Assembly (NCBI GenBank): GCA_947164605.1
Contig: CAMUXE010000004.1
Location: forward strand, 95,891 to 159,890
DNA from: an uncultured Lachnospiraceae bacterium
Lineage (GTDB): Bacteria; Bacillota; Clostridia; Lachnospirales; Lachnospiraceae
DNA: 64,000 nucleotides
Direction of reading: 5' to 3'
Shown: piece after piece, positions 1 to 7,951 of the stretch
Position numbering within the stretch: position 1 is the first letter of the stretch
Layout: each line of letters begins with the position of its first letter
The notes under the pieces: generated by a model
Database searches by the model: none
The model's input: the letters and a program-made list of their open reading frames with translations, nothing else
What the model was told of the DNA's origin: nothing
Translations under genes and position numbers: made by a program

Positions 1-351
1 GTTTCAAAATCCCATGAGCTTGGATTTAAGGTCTGGTTAGATGATTTTGGCAGCGAGTATTCTTCACTCAATATTCTCAATGATTTTGATTTTGACCTGA
101 TTAAGCTTGATATGAAGTTTTTGAGAAAGATGGTCTTATCAAAGAAGAGCAAGGTTATAATTGCAAATATTCTTGAATTAGCATTGAAATTGGGCGTTGA
201 TACAGTTGCGGAAGGCGTTGAAGCAAAAGAACAGGCTGAATTTCTCAGGGATAATGCCTGCGTTAAATTCCAGGGTTATCTCTACAGTAAGCCTCAGGAT
301 ATAAAGAAGCTAATAGACTGGTACAAAAACGGAGAATTAAATGGCAATTAA
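1..351 (+). CDS. EAL-domain cyclic-di-GMP phosphodiesterase, C-terminal fragment cut by the window edge
   Basis: The frame is open from base 1 and encodes the last 116 residues of an EAL domain, the fold that hydrolyses cyclic-di-GMP. The motifs DDFGSEYSSL, LIKLDM, VAEGVE and the FQGYLYSKP ending are those of the C-terminal half of EAL domains. The catalytic EAL motif itself and any upstream sensor or GGDEF domains lie outside the window, so activity cannot be judged. The gene overlaps the next start by 11 bases, which suggests translational coupling to the oxidoreductase. Family assignment is firm; the full architecture is unknown. Confidence 0.88.
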   Translation, partial: VSKSHELGFKVWLDDFGSEYSSLNILNDFDFDLIKLDMKFLRKMVLSKKSKVIIANILELALKLGVDTVAEGVEAKEQAEFLRDNACVKFQGYLYSKPQDIKKLIDWYKNGELNGN

Positions 352-1486
352 TATATTTGAACCTTATCAGCTTAAGAGCATTAATTTTAATAACAGAATA
401 ATACGTTCTGCAACAGATGAAGGCCTTGCTGATAGCGAGGGTGATCCAAGCCAGGATTTGCTTAAAATGTACAAAAAGCTAGCAAATGGTCATGTCGGTG
501 CTATAATAACTGGTTTTATTTCAGTATCTAAAGATGGAAAATCAGTTATGCCAGGCATGATGATGATTGACTCTGATGACAGAATTGCTGGCCATGCATC
601 GATGGTTGAGGAGATTCACAAGGAGAATTGTTCAATTATTGCCCAGCTTGCTCATTGTGGCAGATCTGGAGTGGGTGGCAAAAAGTGTCAAATAGAGCGC
701 TTGAGCCTTGAACATATTAAGGATATTGAAAAGGATTTTATAAATGCCGCTATAAGGGCTTACAAGGCTGGATATGACGCTGTTGAGCTGCATTTGGCAC
801 ATGGATATCTTCTTAGCGAATTCTTGTCACCTCACACAAATAAGAGAAAAGATATGTATGGGGGAAGCCTTGAAGCAAGGCTTAAACTAATACTTGATAT
901 TATTTTTGGAATCAGAGAGCAAATTCCTGCTTATCCAATCTTAGTAAAGATTAATGGCAGCGAGGATTACCCAGATGGAATTGATTCAGAGCTTGCAAGT
1001 CAGAATGCTTTAGCTCTTGAGAAAGCGGGAGTAGATGCAATCGAGGTTTCTTGTGGCATTGATTGGAACTCTATGGGACCATCTAGAGGAAAGATACCTG
1101 TAGACATGCTTTTGGCTCATTATCCCCAGTTAAAGACAAAACCAAAGTTTATTAAGAAGCTTATAAGACCAAATCTTGCTGGCCTTATGAAGGAAGTCGA
1201 AGCTACTTCTTCTTATAACTTAGCAAGTGCCGTAAGGATTAAGGAAGCGGTTAAAATACCCCTAATTCTGGTTGGAGGTCTTCATTCTTTGGAGGATTTT
1301 GAAAGCGCAATCAATGAACATGGTATGGATATGGTTGCAGCTTCAAGACCTTTTATAATTGAGCCGAATTTTGTTGAAAAGCTTGAAAGTGGAGTAGCTA
1401 GTAAGTCTAGATGTATAGAGTGTAATAACTGTCTGGCTGGTCTTTATGACAGATCTCTTAGATGTTATTACGGTAAAGTATTCTAA
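341..1486 (+). CDS. NADH:flavin oxidoreductase, Old Yellow Enzyme family
   Basis: This 381-residue protein is a single-domain FMN TIM barrel of the Old Yellow Enzyme family, which reduces activated C=C bonds with NAD(P)H. AQLAHCGRSG near residue 101, the stretch LSEFLSPHTNKR followed by DMYGGSLEAR (about 155-180), and late GGL and ASRPFI motifs that hold the flavin phosphate are diagnostic. The C-terminus carries Cys358, Cys361, Cys364 and Cys375, a cluster resembling the iron-sulfur ligands of 2,4-dienoyl-CoA reductase-like members but with different spacing, so metal binding is uncertain. A GGAG site lies six bases before the ATG, inside the preceding EAL gene. The large second NAD(P)H/FAD domain of dienoyl-CoA reductases is absent. 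The substrate cannot be inferred. Confidence 0.9.
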   Translation: MAINIFEPYQLKSINFNNRIIRSATDEGLADSEGDPSQDLLKMYKKLANGHVGAIITGFISVSKDGKSVMPGMMMIDSDDRIAGHASMVEEIHKENCSIIAQLAHCGRSGVGGKKCQIERLSLEHIKDIEKDFINAAIRAYKAGYDAVELHLAHGYLLSEFLSPHTNKRKDMYGGSLEARLKLILDIIFGIREQIPAYPILVKINGSEDYPDGIDSELASQNALALEKAGVDAIEVSCGIDWNSMGPSRGKIPVDMLLAHYPQLKTKPKFIKKLIRPNLAGLMKEVEATSSYNLASAVRIKEAVKIPLILVGGLHSLEDFESAINEHGMDMVAASRPFIIEPNFVEKLESGVASKSRCIECNNCLAGLYDRSLRCYYGKVF

Positions 1487-1502
1487 TATTGACGGGGCTT
1501 TA

Positions 1503-1543
1503 ATTAAAGCCGAGACCTTGTAATAAAGGCCTCGGCTTTTTTA
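1503..1543 (+). terminator. Rho-independent terminator after the oxidoreductase gene
   Basis: AAAGCCGAG at 1505-1513 pairs with CTCGGCTTT around 1531-1539 and is followed by a T run. It ends the EAL/oxidoreductase transcript. Confidence 0.85.
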
Positions 1544-1594
1544 TAAGATTCTTTTGAACTAGACTTTGATATATCTTTTGTTGATTAATTAGGA

Positions 1595-2008
1595 TTAGTT
1601 ATTATCATTGTAATCATCATCATCGTCGTCATAGCCATCGTGTTCACCATCACCTATGAATTCACGGCTAGAAACTCTCTTCTTATCTCTCATAACTTCT
1701 ACCTGTCTTGAAATGAGCTCTTTTACATCGTGAGAGTGCTTGATGTTTTTGATCTGAAAATCTTTGAGAGTTCTGTCTGAAGAGTGTACTTCGATTGTTC
1801 CTAAACCGAATAGGCGCTGGCCAAAGCTTCTGCTCAGTGAGATATCAAGGACACGATAGAGACGACATTCATCTTCTCTCTTGCTGAGAATACCTGTCTC
1901 AACATATAGCCTTTCATCATCGAGACTGTAAATTGTGAAAGTCCATGGAAGGCCACACCAAAGACGTTTTCTATCTCTCCATAACTTATTACCTTTGAGT
2001 TTTGACAT
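1595..2008 (-). CDS. Small PH-like (bacterial PH_2/YdbT-type) domain protein with an Asp-rich tail
   Basis: The 137-residue product looks like a single bacterial pleckstrin-homology-like domain. It has a conserved pattern of beta strands around YSLDDERLYVETG, then RLYRVLDISLSRSFGQRLFGLGTIEV, typical of PH_2 proteins in which a strand ends in a G-T-I-E-V turn. There is no signal peptide or membrane segment, so it should be cytoplasmic. The last 15 or so residues are almost all Asp, Asn and Tyr, encoded by a simple CAT/CGT-type repeat on the plus strand. An AAAGGA site precedes the start. Function is unknown; the fold assignment is by eye. Confidence 0.6.
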   Translation of the reverse strand: MSKLKGNKLWRDRKRLWCGLPWTFTIYSLDDERLYVETGILSKREDECRLYRVLDISLSRSFGQRLFGLGTIEVHSSDRTLKDFQIKNIKHSHDVKELISRQVEVMRDKKRVSSREFIGDGEHDGYDDDDDDYNDNN

Positions 2009-2105
2009 ATTATATCCTTTCTTTAATCATAGATAAATACTAAATATGAATTTTAATATCATATTATTCTATATTATACTTCATTGAGAAGAAAAAGAAA
2101 ATCAA

Positions 2106-2786
2106 TTAATTCTTGTAATTAGCTTTTAAATATTTTGCATTTATGATGTAGGCAGCAAGGCCTAGAAGGGAAGAAAAAAGTTTACCAATAAAGGAAGCTA
2201 GGAGATTAGGTGTGATAAAGTGGGTGAATTTAAAAGTGGCAATGGAATTTCCATAGAAGTATATAAGCGAATTTATCAAGCTGGCTAAACTAATGCAAAT
2301 CAGCATACAGATCAAATTTTTTAAAAACCCATGAGGACTATATTTTGATGAATGTCTTTTGACATATGCTCTGTAGTAGATAAACATAATTTTTACACCT
2401 AAGTAAGTACCTAGGGCAGAGAAAATATAACCTAAGAACCTCACAATCTCCGCTTGATCTAGTCCCTGATAAGACCAATTGGCAAATAGTTCAATGAAGG
2501 AGCTGATAATTATGGCAATTATTGTTGAAATGGTCATATCCCAGGCTTCTTCAACAGTATAATCAATTGCTTTATATATAATTGTACATATAAAGAGGGT
2601 GTAGAGAATGGAATCAATACCAAAGACAAGGCCATGCCAGCTAATAGGCATATTGTTGCTGTTGTAGATATTGGCATTGATAGCGCAGCCTATGGCCATT
2701 GAAATAAGAGCTTTTGAGTCTGATATGTGTCGAAAGATTATGGTGGCCAAAAAACTTATGATAGCTATAATTATGAGTAGAATCAT
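2106..2786 (-). CDS. Uncharacterised integral membrane protein (about six or seven TM segments)
   Basis: The 226-residue product starts directly with a hydrophobic helix and contains six or seven predicted membrane spans separated by short loops, with a basic loop near residue 145 (YVKRHSSKY). I do not recognise the family. It faces the plus-strand MFS operon divergently and has its own well-formed promoter at 2838-2866. No catalytic or transport motif is evident. A polytopic inner-membrane location is the only safe statement. Confidence 0.6.
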   Translation of the reverse strand: MILLIIIAIISFLATIIFRHISDSKALISMAIGCAINANIYNSNNMPISWHGLVFGIDSILYTLFICTIIYKAIDYTVEEAWDMTISTIIAIIISSFIELFANWSYQGLDQAEIVRFLGYIFSALGTYLGVKIMFIYYRAYVKRHSSKYSPHGFLKNLICMLICISLASLINSLIYFYGNSIATFKFTHFITPNLLASFIGKLFSSLLGLAAYIINAKYLKANYKN

Positions 2787-2837
2787 AGGCAGCCCTCCCT
2801 TTACTTATTCAATCATCATTTGTGTAATTGTAAATAA

Positions 2838-2866
2838 ATTTTAACTTGATTAAAATATCTTGTCAA
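2838..2866 (-). promoter_or_regulatory. Sigma-A promoter for the minus-strand membrane protein
   Basis: Read on the minus strand, TTGACA (complement of 2861-2866) is separated by 17 bases from TAAAAT (complement of 2838-2843). It sits about 50 bases upstream of the start at 2786. Confidence 0.7.
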
Positions 2867-2911
2867 TATTGATAAAAAGGCTAAAAATCAGTCCTAGCAA
2901 GGGCAATCATG

Positions 2912-2920
2912 TGGTATAAT
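2912..2920 (+). promoter_or_regulatory. Extended -10 promoter for the MFS/YitT/MIF gene run
   Basis: TGGTATAAT is an extended -10 (TG, one base, TATAAT). I see no convincing -35 at the correct distance, which is common for extended -10 promoters. The next start is at 2956. Confidence 0.5.
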
Positions 2921-2955
2921 TCTAAATGATTATACTAGAAAGCTGGACATGAATT

Positions 2956-3633
2956 ATGAACGAAAATGATAAGAAGGAAAAGACTCTAAAAGCCGCAAGG
3001 GGAGCCTTGGATTTTATTTTCTTAATGGGAATTGTAAGTCTCTTTTCTGACATGACCCATGAAGGAGGAAGAAGTGTACTAGGTGAATACTTAAACCTGA
3101 CAGGAGCTAGTGCAGCTACGATTGGCTTTGTTTCCGGCTTTGTTGATTTTACTCTGATTACTTTACATTGCGCTAAAGTCAACTTATTTGAGGAGTCGAG
3201 TCTGAGTCTTTTATATGCAGCAACAATGGCAATAGATGCATTTGCCGCTCTTTTCTTTGGATGGCTTTTTGATAAGATTGGACTTTGGGCCTTGATGCTG
3301 TCGACTCTTATCAGCTCAGTATTTTCAATATTTGTCTTTAAGTCTGATACTGCACTTTTAATTCTTATTGGAATTCTTATCTGGGGCATTGGAATGGGAG
3401 CTCAGGAAAGCATAATGAAGGCCGCAGTCTCAAGGATTGTCAACAAGAATATGAGATCTACAGGCATTGGAATTTTTGAAACAGGCTTTGGAATATTCTG
3501 GTTTTTGGGTTCTTGGGCTATGGGAGCCTTATATGACAGGAATATAAACCTACTGGTTCTTGTGTCTGTATCAATACAGTTATTGGCCTTAGTCTTTTAT
3601 TATTTGGCAATTAAAAATGAAAAAAATGAATAA
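2956..3633 (+). CDS. MFS transporter, internally shortened
   Basis: The N-terminus (MGIVSLFSDMTHEGGRS, then GASAATIGFVSG) and the second half (LLYAATMAIDAFAALFFGW, LFDKIG, then GIGMGAQESIMKAAVSRI) match a major facilitator subfamily whose members usually have about 400 residues and 12 membrane helices. Here the protein has only 225 residues. After about residue 62 it jumps to the equivalent of helix 7, with an odd short linker containing LHCAKVNLFEE, so helices 3-6 appear to be missing. The reading frame is intact. It may be a remnant or a half-size protein; transport is doubtful. It is the first gene of a tight plus-strand run. Confidence 0.75.
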   Translation: MNENDKKEKTLKAARGALDFIFLMGIVSLFSDMTHEGGRSVLGEYLNLTGASAATIGFVSGFVDFTLITLHCAKVNLFEESSLSLLYAATMAIDAFAALFFGWLFDKIGLWALMLSTLISSVFSIFVFKSDTALLILIGILIWGIGMGAQESIMKAAVSRIVNKNMRSTGIGIFETGFGIFWFLGSWAMGALYDRNINLLVLVSVSIQLLALVFYYLAIKNEKNE

Positions 3634-3643
3634 AGGTTGAGAT

Positions 3644-4477
3644 ATGAAACATTTAAAAGAAAAATTTTCGATTTTTTTTATTGCCCTTGGCGCCCTCTTG
3701 GCTAGTTTTTCAGTAGCTTGCATCTTACTGCCAAACCAGGCTATAGATTATGGCACTGCGGGTATTGCGATTGTAGTTAGTAAACTGACAGGTTTTAACC
3801 TGTCTATCACGGTTATACTGATTTTTATGCCTTTCCTTTTAGCTGGAAGATACTTCTTGGGCAAGGAATTTTTTGTAAAAGCTTTGATTGGTTCCTTGGT
3901 ATATACACTTGGACTTGCAGCTTTTGAAAAGATGCCTTTTGAGCTCAATACAGAACATTTTTTAGCAGTGGCCTTCGGCGGGGCAATACTTGGCTTTGGC
4001 TTATCTTTGATTCTTAGGAATGGAGGTTGTATCGACGGCTCTGAGATCTTGGCCAATATTATTCTCAATAAAATCTTTGAAAAGAGCGGCAAGGATTATA
4101 GCATGTCACCATTCTTGTTGGTCTTCAACTTTGGTGTCTACATAACAATATTTGCCCTGATAGATAGAAATTCTGCCATGATGAGCCTATTGGTATATGT
4201 AATTGCAACTTTTGTATTGGACCATTTTACCGATCATTTTGACGCTATAAAGCAAGTCACAATAATCACAAAAGAACCTGAAAAGCTTATCGGCGACATA
4301 AAACAAAAGCTCAACAAGACATGCACTATAATTGACTCGTGTGGGGCAATTGCTGGTCAAAACAAAACTTTGATCTGCTATGTTAACTATTTTGAATTAC
4401 AAAAAATGAGACTGATAATCAAGGAAAATAAGGGCTCTTTTAGTACAGTTTCAACTGTAGATGAAATCCTAAGATAA
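3644..4477 (+). CDS. YitT family membrane protein with C-terminal DUF2179 domain
   Basis: The 277-residue product has five or six membrane helices in residues 10-200, including the family pattern LPNQAIDYGTAGIAIVVSK and the loop RNGGCIDGSEILA. A soluble C-terminal DUF2179 domain (VTIITKEPEKLIGDIKQKL onward) follows. YitT proteins are widespread in Firmicutes, and their transport substrate is not established. The gene begins ten bases after the MFS gene stop with a GGTTGAGAT-like site, consistent with one transcript. Confidence 0.9.
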   Translation: MKHLKEKFSIFFIALGALLASFSVACILLPNQAIDYGTAGIAIVVSKLTGFNLSITVILIFMPFLLAGRYFLGKEFFVKALIGSLVYTLGLAAFEKMPFELNTEHFLAVAFGGAILGFGLSLILRNGGCIDGSEILANIILNKIFEKSGKDYSMSPFLLVFNFGVYITIFALIDRNSAMMSLLVYVIATFVLDHFTDHFDAIKQVTIITKEPEKLIGDIKQKLNKTCTIIDSCGAIAGQNKTLICYVNYFELQKMRLIIKENKGSFSTVSTVDEILR

Positions 4478-4505
4478 TAATTTAAATTTATAATGAGGTT
4501 TATGT

Positions 4506-5201
4506 ATGAATAAAAGAAAAATTGCTTACTATCTCAATTGTAGCCTTGTTTTACTGGGCTTGATAGGAACAATAATAAGTATATACGGTATGGGAATTGA
4601 ATTTTTTGAGTACTATACACAGGACAGCAACTTTATATGCTTTGTAATATCTATAGTCTATGTATTTGTTGAACGAGGATGCTTAAAGGAAGCTAATAGC
4701 TTAAAAGAAGGTAATGACGCCAACAAAAGTGGTCAAGAAGCCGTTAATGTCGACTTTAATCTAAAGGATTGGCTGTTAAGACTTAGATTTCTTGCTACTT
4801 CAATGGTTATGTTAACATTTCTGATAGTTATTTTTGTTCTTGCGCCTATGTTTGAGGGCCTTACTGGCTATTATATTATGTTTACCAGGGGAGCGAATTC
4901 TATGTTTCATCTCCTCTGTCCACTGATTTCATTCATCAGCTTTGTTTTCTTTGAGTGTGGAAGAAGAATTAGTTTTAAGGACTGCCTTATCGGCTTGGCA
5001 CTAACCCTTGTATATGCAATTGTTACAGTGATACTTAATTATTTTTATATTATCAGGGGACCATATCCTTTTCTCTATGTTCATGAACAATCCCTGTTAG
5101 CCAGCGTTTTATGGCTGTTTGCGATTATTCTAATTGCTTTTATCATAACTATTGTACTTAAATTTTTCTATAATCTCAGATTAAAAAGGAGGGCAAAATA
5201 A
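4506..5201 (+). CDS. Pr6Pr-like (FAR-17a/AIG1-type) six-helix membrane protein
   Basis: The 231-residue protein has about six membrane helices. Its motifs YYTQDSNFICFVISIVYV, ANSMFHLLCPLISF and RGPYPFLYVHEQSL are those of bacterial Pr6Pr membrane proteins, relatives of eukaryotic FAR-17a/AIG1 proteins, some of which hydrolyse fatty-acid esters of hydroxy fatty acids. The conserved His of FHLLCP and the polar T-Q-D-S-N are preserved. The bacterial role is not known. Its stop codon overlaps the start of the MIF homologue by one base (TAATG), so the two are likely translationally coupled. Confidence 0.75.
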   Translation: MNKRKIAYYLNCSLVLLGLIGTIISIYGMGIEFFEYYTQDSNFICFVISIVYVFVERGCLKEANSLKEGNDANKSGQEAVNVDFNLKDWLLRLRFLATSMVMLTFLIVIFVLAPMFEGLTGYYIMFTRGANSMFHLLCPLISFISFVFFECGRRISFKDCLIGLALTLVYAIVTVILNYFYIIRGPYPFLYVHEQSLLASVLWLFAIILIAFIITIVLKFFYNLRLKRRAK

Positions 5202-5545
5202 TGCCATTTATTAATTCAAAAATCAGTATGAAAATTACAGAAGAGCAGGAGCTTGCCTTAAAGACAGAACTTGGAAAGGCTATAGAGACCATACCTGGAA
5301 AGAGTGAATCTTGGCTGATGTGTGGCTTTGAAGATGGATACCATCTCTACTTTAGAGGACAGAATGACCAGCCTCTTGCCTTTGTAGAGGTTAAGGTTTT
5401 TGGAAGAGAGGATAGACAAGCCTTTGATGCAATGACAGGAAAGATTTGCTCTATATTTGATAAGGTTTTAGGAATAAGTCCAGATCATGTTTATGTCAAG
5501 TATGAGGCAGTTAGCAACTGGGGCTATAATGGATCAAACTTTTAA
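5201..5545 (+). CDS. MIF-related tautomerase
   Basis: The 114-residue protein has the length and layout of macrophage migration inhibitory factor/phenylpyruvate tautomerase. It begins MPFINSKIS, so Pro becomes the N-terminal catalytic base after Met removal. A GK near residue 34 aligns with MIF Lys32, and the end, GISPDHVYVKYEAVSNWGYN, closely resembles the MIF C-terminal ISPDRVY..Y...N.GWN pattern. The CxxC redox motif of animal MIF is absent. It has no signal peptide and should form a cytoplasmic trimer. The start is fixed by the one-base overlap with the preceding stop. The physiological substrate is unknown. The family call is strong by motif. Confidence 0.88.
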   Translation: MPFINSKISMKITEEQELALKTELGKAIETIPGKSESWLMCGFEDGYHLYFRGQNDQPLAFVEVKVFGREDRQAFDAMTGKICSIFDKVLGISPDHVYVKYEAVSNWGYNGSNF

Positions 5546-5554
5546 GGAGATTTT

Positions 5555-6100
5555 ATGGCGGCTCATATGAATTATTACTGCAACATCAGGGCTGATTATG
5601 GATACATTTCAGGCCTTCTTAACGCTTATTGCGAGTGTCTGATAAATGATAAGTTAAATACTGAGAAGAGGCTTGATATAGAACTTGTGAGCAAGGATTT
5701 AGATCCTGACTTCATTAAGGCTTTCAAAAAAAGACTCTACAAGTATGATCAAATTGACGAAAAGGCCTATGAAGGTCCTGATACATGCAGGGACCTGACG
5801 CTAAATGACAAATTTGCCGAATTAAGGCTTGATTTGAATTTGGATAAGGATTTATCACAAGGCAAATATGCAAAAATTGTAAATATCTTAAATATGCCCA
5901 AAGACCAAGATGGCTTAGAATCACTCTTAGCTAAAATTCAAGGTCAGCTAGGCCAGCTAAAACAAGCTTATTGGCTCGGCCCTCTTGACGACAAGACAAA
6001 AAAAATCCTTGCAGGTTACTATTCCTACATAATTTTTGATGCCTATCTTTTGGAATACAAAGATTATTGGCTTTGTCTAATTTTGGGAAGCAATGCGTAA
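5555..6100 (+). CDS. Hypothetical protein of the MIF cluster
   Basis: I do not recognise this 181-residue protein. It is soluble, mixed alpha/beta in composition, without signal peptide or membrane helix. It contains an early YCNIRADYGYISGLLNAY segment and a C-terminal aromatic patch (YYSYIIFDAYLLEYKDYW). AAGGAG at 5544-5549 lies five bases before the first ATG; a second ATG at 5567 is possible. It sits nine bases after the MIF gene, so co-expression is likely. Confidence 0.6.
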   Translation: MAAHMNYYCNIRADYGYISGLLNAYCECLINDKLNTEKRLDIELVSKDLDPDFIKAFKKRLYKYDQIDEKAYEGPDTCRDLTLNDKFAELRLDLNLDKDLSQGKYAKIVNILNMPKDQDGLESLLAKIQGQLGQLKQAYWLGPLDDKTKKILAGYYSYIIFDAYLLEYKDYWLCLILGSNA

Positions 6101-6123
6101 ATTAATAATAAGAGGTGTTTATC

Positions 6124-6324
6124 ATGAACAATAAATTAGCGAATCTTATAGATAAGGCAGCCCTTGGCGATTTAGATGCTGCGGCTGCGATTGGCATAGG
6201 CTATTACAAGGGGACTTTCGGCACACCTAACTATGAAAAAGCCTTAAAATGGACTAGCTATGCTGCAAAAAAAGGCCACAAGGAGGCTATTGCCATCCTT
6301 GAAGATATAAAAAAGATGCTTTGA
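6124..6324 (+). CDS. Short Sel1-like repeat protein
   Basis: The roughly 66-residue product is one and a half Sel1-like repeats. The hallmarks are ALGDLDAAAAIGIGYYKG followed by YEKALKWTSYAAKKGHKEA, giving a small helical protein that would serve in protein contacts. AGAGGTG at 6111-6117 is well spaced for the ATG at 6124, so I prefer it to an in-frame GTG at 6115, which would lie within that site. It is far shorter than typical Sel1 proteins. It lies between two unknown genes and nearly abuts the next start. Confidence 0.7.
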   Translation: MNNKLANLIDKAALGDLDAAAAIGIGYYKGTFGTPNYEKALKWTSYAAKKGHKEAIAILEDIKKML

Positions 6325-6325
6325 T

Positions 6326-7810
6326 ATGTCTGATGTAGAATTAAAAATCATGCTCCCAAGCGGTAATATACCTTTGATTGAGTATAGAAGGCATTTCAGT
6401 GTAGAGGGAAGTATCAAAACTGACAAGACACTGAGTCCAGATTCCTATATTAGGATTGAATTGCTTGATAGTGATGGGGTCTGCCTGCGCCAGGTAAAGC
6501 AATTCAAAAAGAATAATAAAATGTGGCTGGATTGTCCGCTTTTAAGGACATACCCTCATGGCTATGACGATAATTTTGATAAATTAAAGGAATTTGGTTT
6601 TGCCCCTCTTATTGTTGATGATATCGAAAGGCCTGAGGAATCTATTCATAAGGCCTCCAATAAGTGCTTCTTCAATGACCATGTCTTTAAATCTATGATT
6701 ATTACAGCAAGCGATAGCAATCATGGCCTTATTTTGAATGATTATATGAATTATAGAGATGATGATGGAGGTTTTCTTTCTTGTCTTGAAAAGGGCTCTT
6801 ATGACCTTTTTGTAAGTCTCTATGATGCCGATGATACCTTGCTTGCAGATGATCACAAAAGCATTCAGATAGGCTGCAATCCTGATGTGGCAATCGTCAG
6901 ATTTAATCCTGTGGAGCACAAGAGACGAATGCTCAAGTGGTTTGAGGGCAAGGGAATTGCAGTTCTTAATGACACAGTTCCAGGCTACTTGGAACCATAT
7001 CTGGGCAAATGGCTCTATCACATGGGACTTTTGAGAATGTATCTAGCAAGTGATTTGAGCCAGTATATAGAATCGAGAGTTCACGTCTTTTTGTATTTAC
7101 TTGATAAAAGTTCAACTTCTTACAGCACTGAACTTGCCTATCTTGAGAGCCAAGGCTTGATAGAGGATAGGGATAAGATGCATTATTATTACTACAGCTA
7201 TGGCGAGGAAAGTGTGCGCACTAAGGCTTTTGGAAAGAAAAAGTCGAAGATACTTGAATTTGAGGATGATCAGTTTATTAAGCTTTTAAGGCTTGATCAG
7301 TTAATTGAAGAAGAGACAAGCGGGGAGCAGACACTTGAGAATCAGACAAGTGGAGAGCAGACGCTTGAAAATCAGACAAGTGAAGTGCAGAATGCTGGGG
7401 AAAATAACTATAATCTTGATAATTCTTTTGTTAATGACAGCTACATTGATTTAGAGGCTGAAGAAATTGTAATTAAAGCGGGCTTTAAATATGCCTTTAT
7501 GGGACTGGTCAGACCTTGGCAGCTAGATAGGGCTGATCTCATCTTAAAGGAAGATAATAGCTATGAATGGAAGAATGAAATATCAAGAATTTGCTACAGA
7601 TTCTCTGATTCTTTTGAAAGATATAGAGAATTGGGCTTAAAGAGATTTGATGGCGATAAGTATCTTGGAAGCTCAGCTTTGGAATTTTACAATATATTTG
7701 ACTTTAGGCAGAAGAAAAAGGGTGATATTCTATCTCTTGAACTTATGGCAGGAGATAAAAAAAACATGAATCCTAGGGCTAGCATAAAGAAAAGAATAAG
7801 ATTTATATAA
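6326..7810 (+). CDS. Large hypothetical cytoplasmic protein with internal 10-residue repeat
   Basis: I do not recognise this 494-residue protein. It lacks a signal peptide or membrane helix. The N-terminal 200 residues look beta-rich (VEGSIKTDKTLSPDSYIRIE, later SYDLFVSLYDADDTLLADD), like an immunoglobulin-type fold. The centre (about 205-320) is helical with many aromatic residues. A hydrophilic Gln/Glu/Thr linker at about 330-360 contains repeats of TSGEQTLENQ. The last 110 residues form another domain. It starts one base after the Sel1 gene and is the last gene of the run. Confidence 0.6.
   Translation: MSDVELKIMLPSGNIPLIEYRRHFSVEGSIKTDKTLSPDSYIRIELLDSDGVCLRQVKQFKKNNKMWLDCPLLRTYPHGYDDNFDKLKEFGFAPLIVDDIERPEESIHKASNKCFFNDHVFKSMIITASDSNHGLILNDYMNYRDDDGGFLSCLEKGSYDLFVSLYDADDTLLADDHKSIQIGCNPDVAIVRFNPVEHKRRMLKWFEGKGIAVLNDTVPGYLEPYLGKWLYHMGLLRMYLASDLSQYIESRVHVFLYLLDKSSTSYSTELAYLESQGLIEDRDKMHYYYYSYGEESVRTKAFGKKKSKILEFEDDQFIKLLRLDQLIEEETSGEQTLENQTSGEQTLENQTSEVQNAGENNYNLDNSFVNDSYIDLEAEEIVIKAGFKYAFMGLVRPWQLDRADLILKEDNSYEWKNEISRICYRFSDSFERYRELGLKRFDGDKYLGSSALEFYNIFDFRQKKKGDILSLELMAGDKKNMNPRASIKKRIRFI
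7314..7403 (+). repeat. 30-bp tandem repeat, two full copies and a diverged third
   Basis: Units begin GACAAGYGGRGAGCAGAC at 7314 and 7344, with a diverged copy from 7374. They encode a flexible TSGEQTLENQ linker in the hypothetical protein. The period is a multiple of three, so copy change keeps the frame. Confidence 0.8.
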
Positions 7811-7846
7811 TCCTTGAAGCTTTTCTATATCAAATCCATAAATTGG

Positions 7847-7885
7847 CATAAAAAAGCTTAGATTTATCAAGATAAATCTAAGCTT
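7847..7885 (-). terminator. hpt: Terminator of hpt (minus strand)
   Basis: A perfect 15-bp stem pairs 7854-7868 with 7871-7885. On the minus strand it is followed by a run of T (plus-strand AAAAAA before 7854), so it terminates hpt; it may also stop the convergent plus-strand transcript. Confidence 0.85.
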
Positions 7886-7951
7886 AAGGTAAAATGTTAT
7901 TTATCAGGAATTGTTTAGGACTTCTTTGCTTTAGGTCTTAATGAATATCTT

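Noticed and set aside
2922..3389. Minus-strand open frame opposite the MFS gene
   Set aside because: It is antisense to a clear membrane-protein frame with a ribosome site, and its translation resembles no family.
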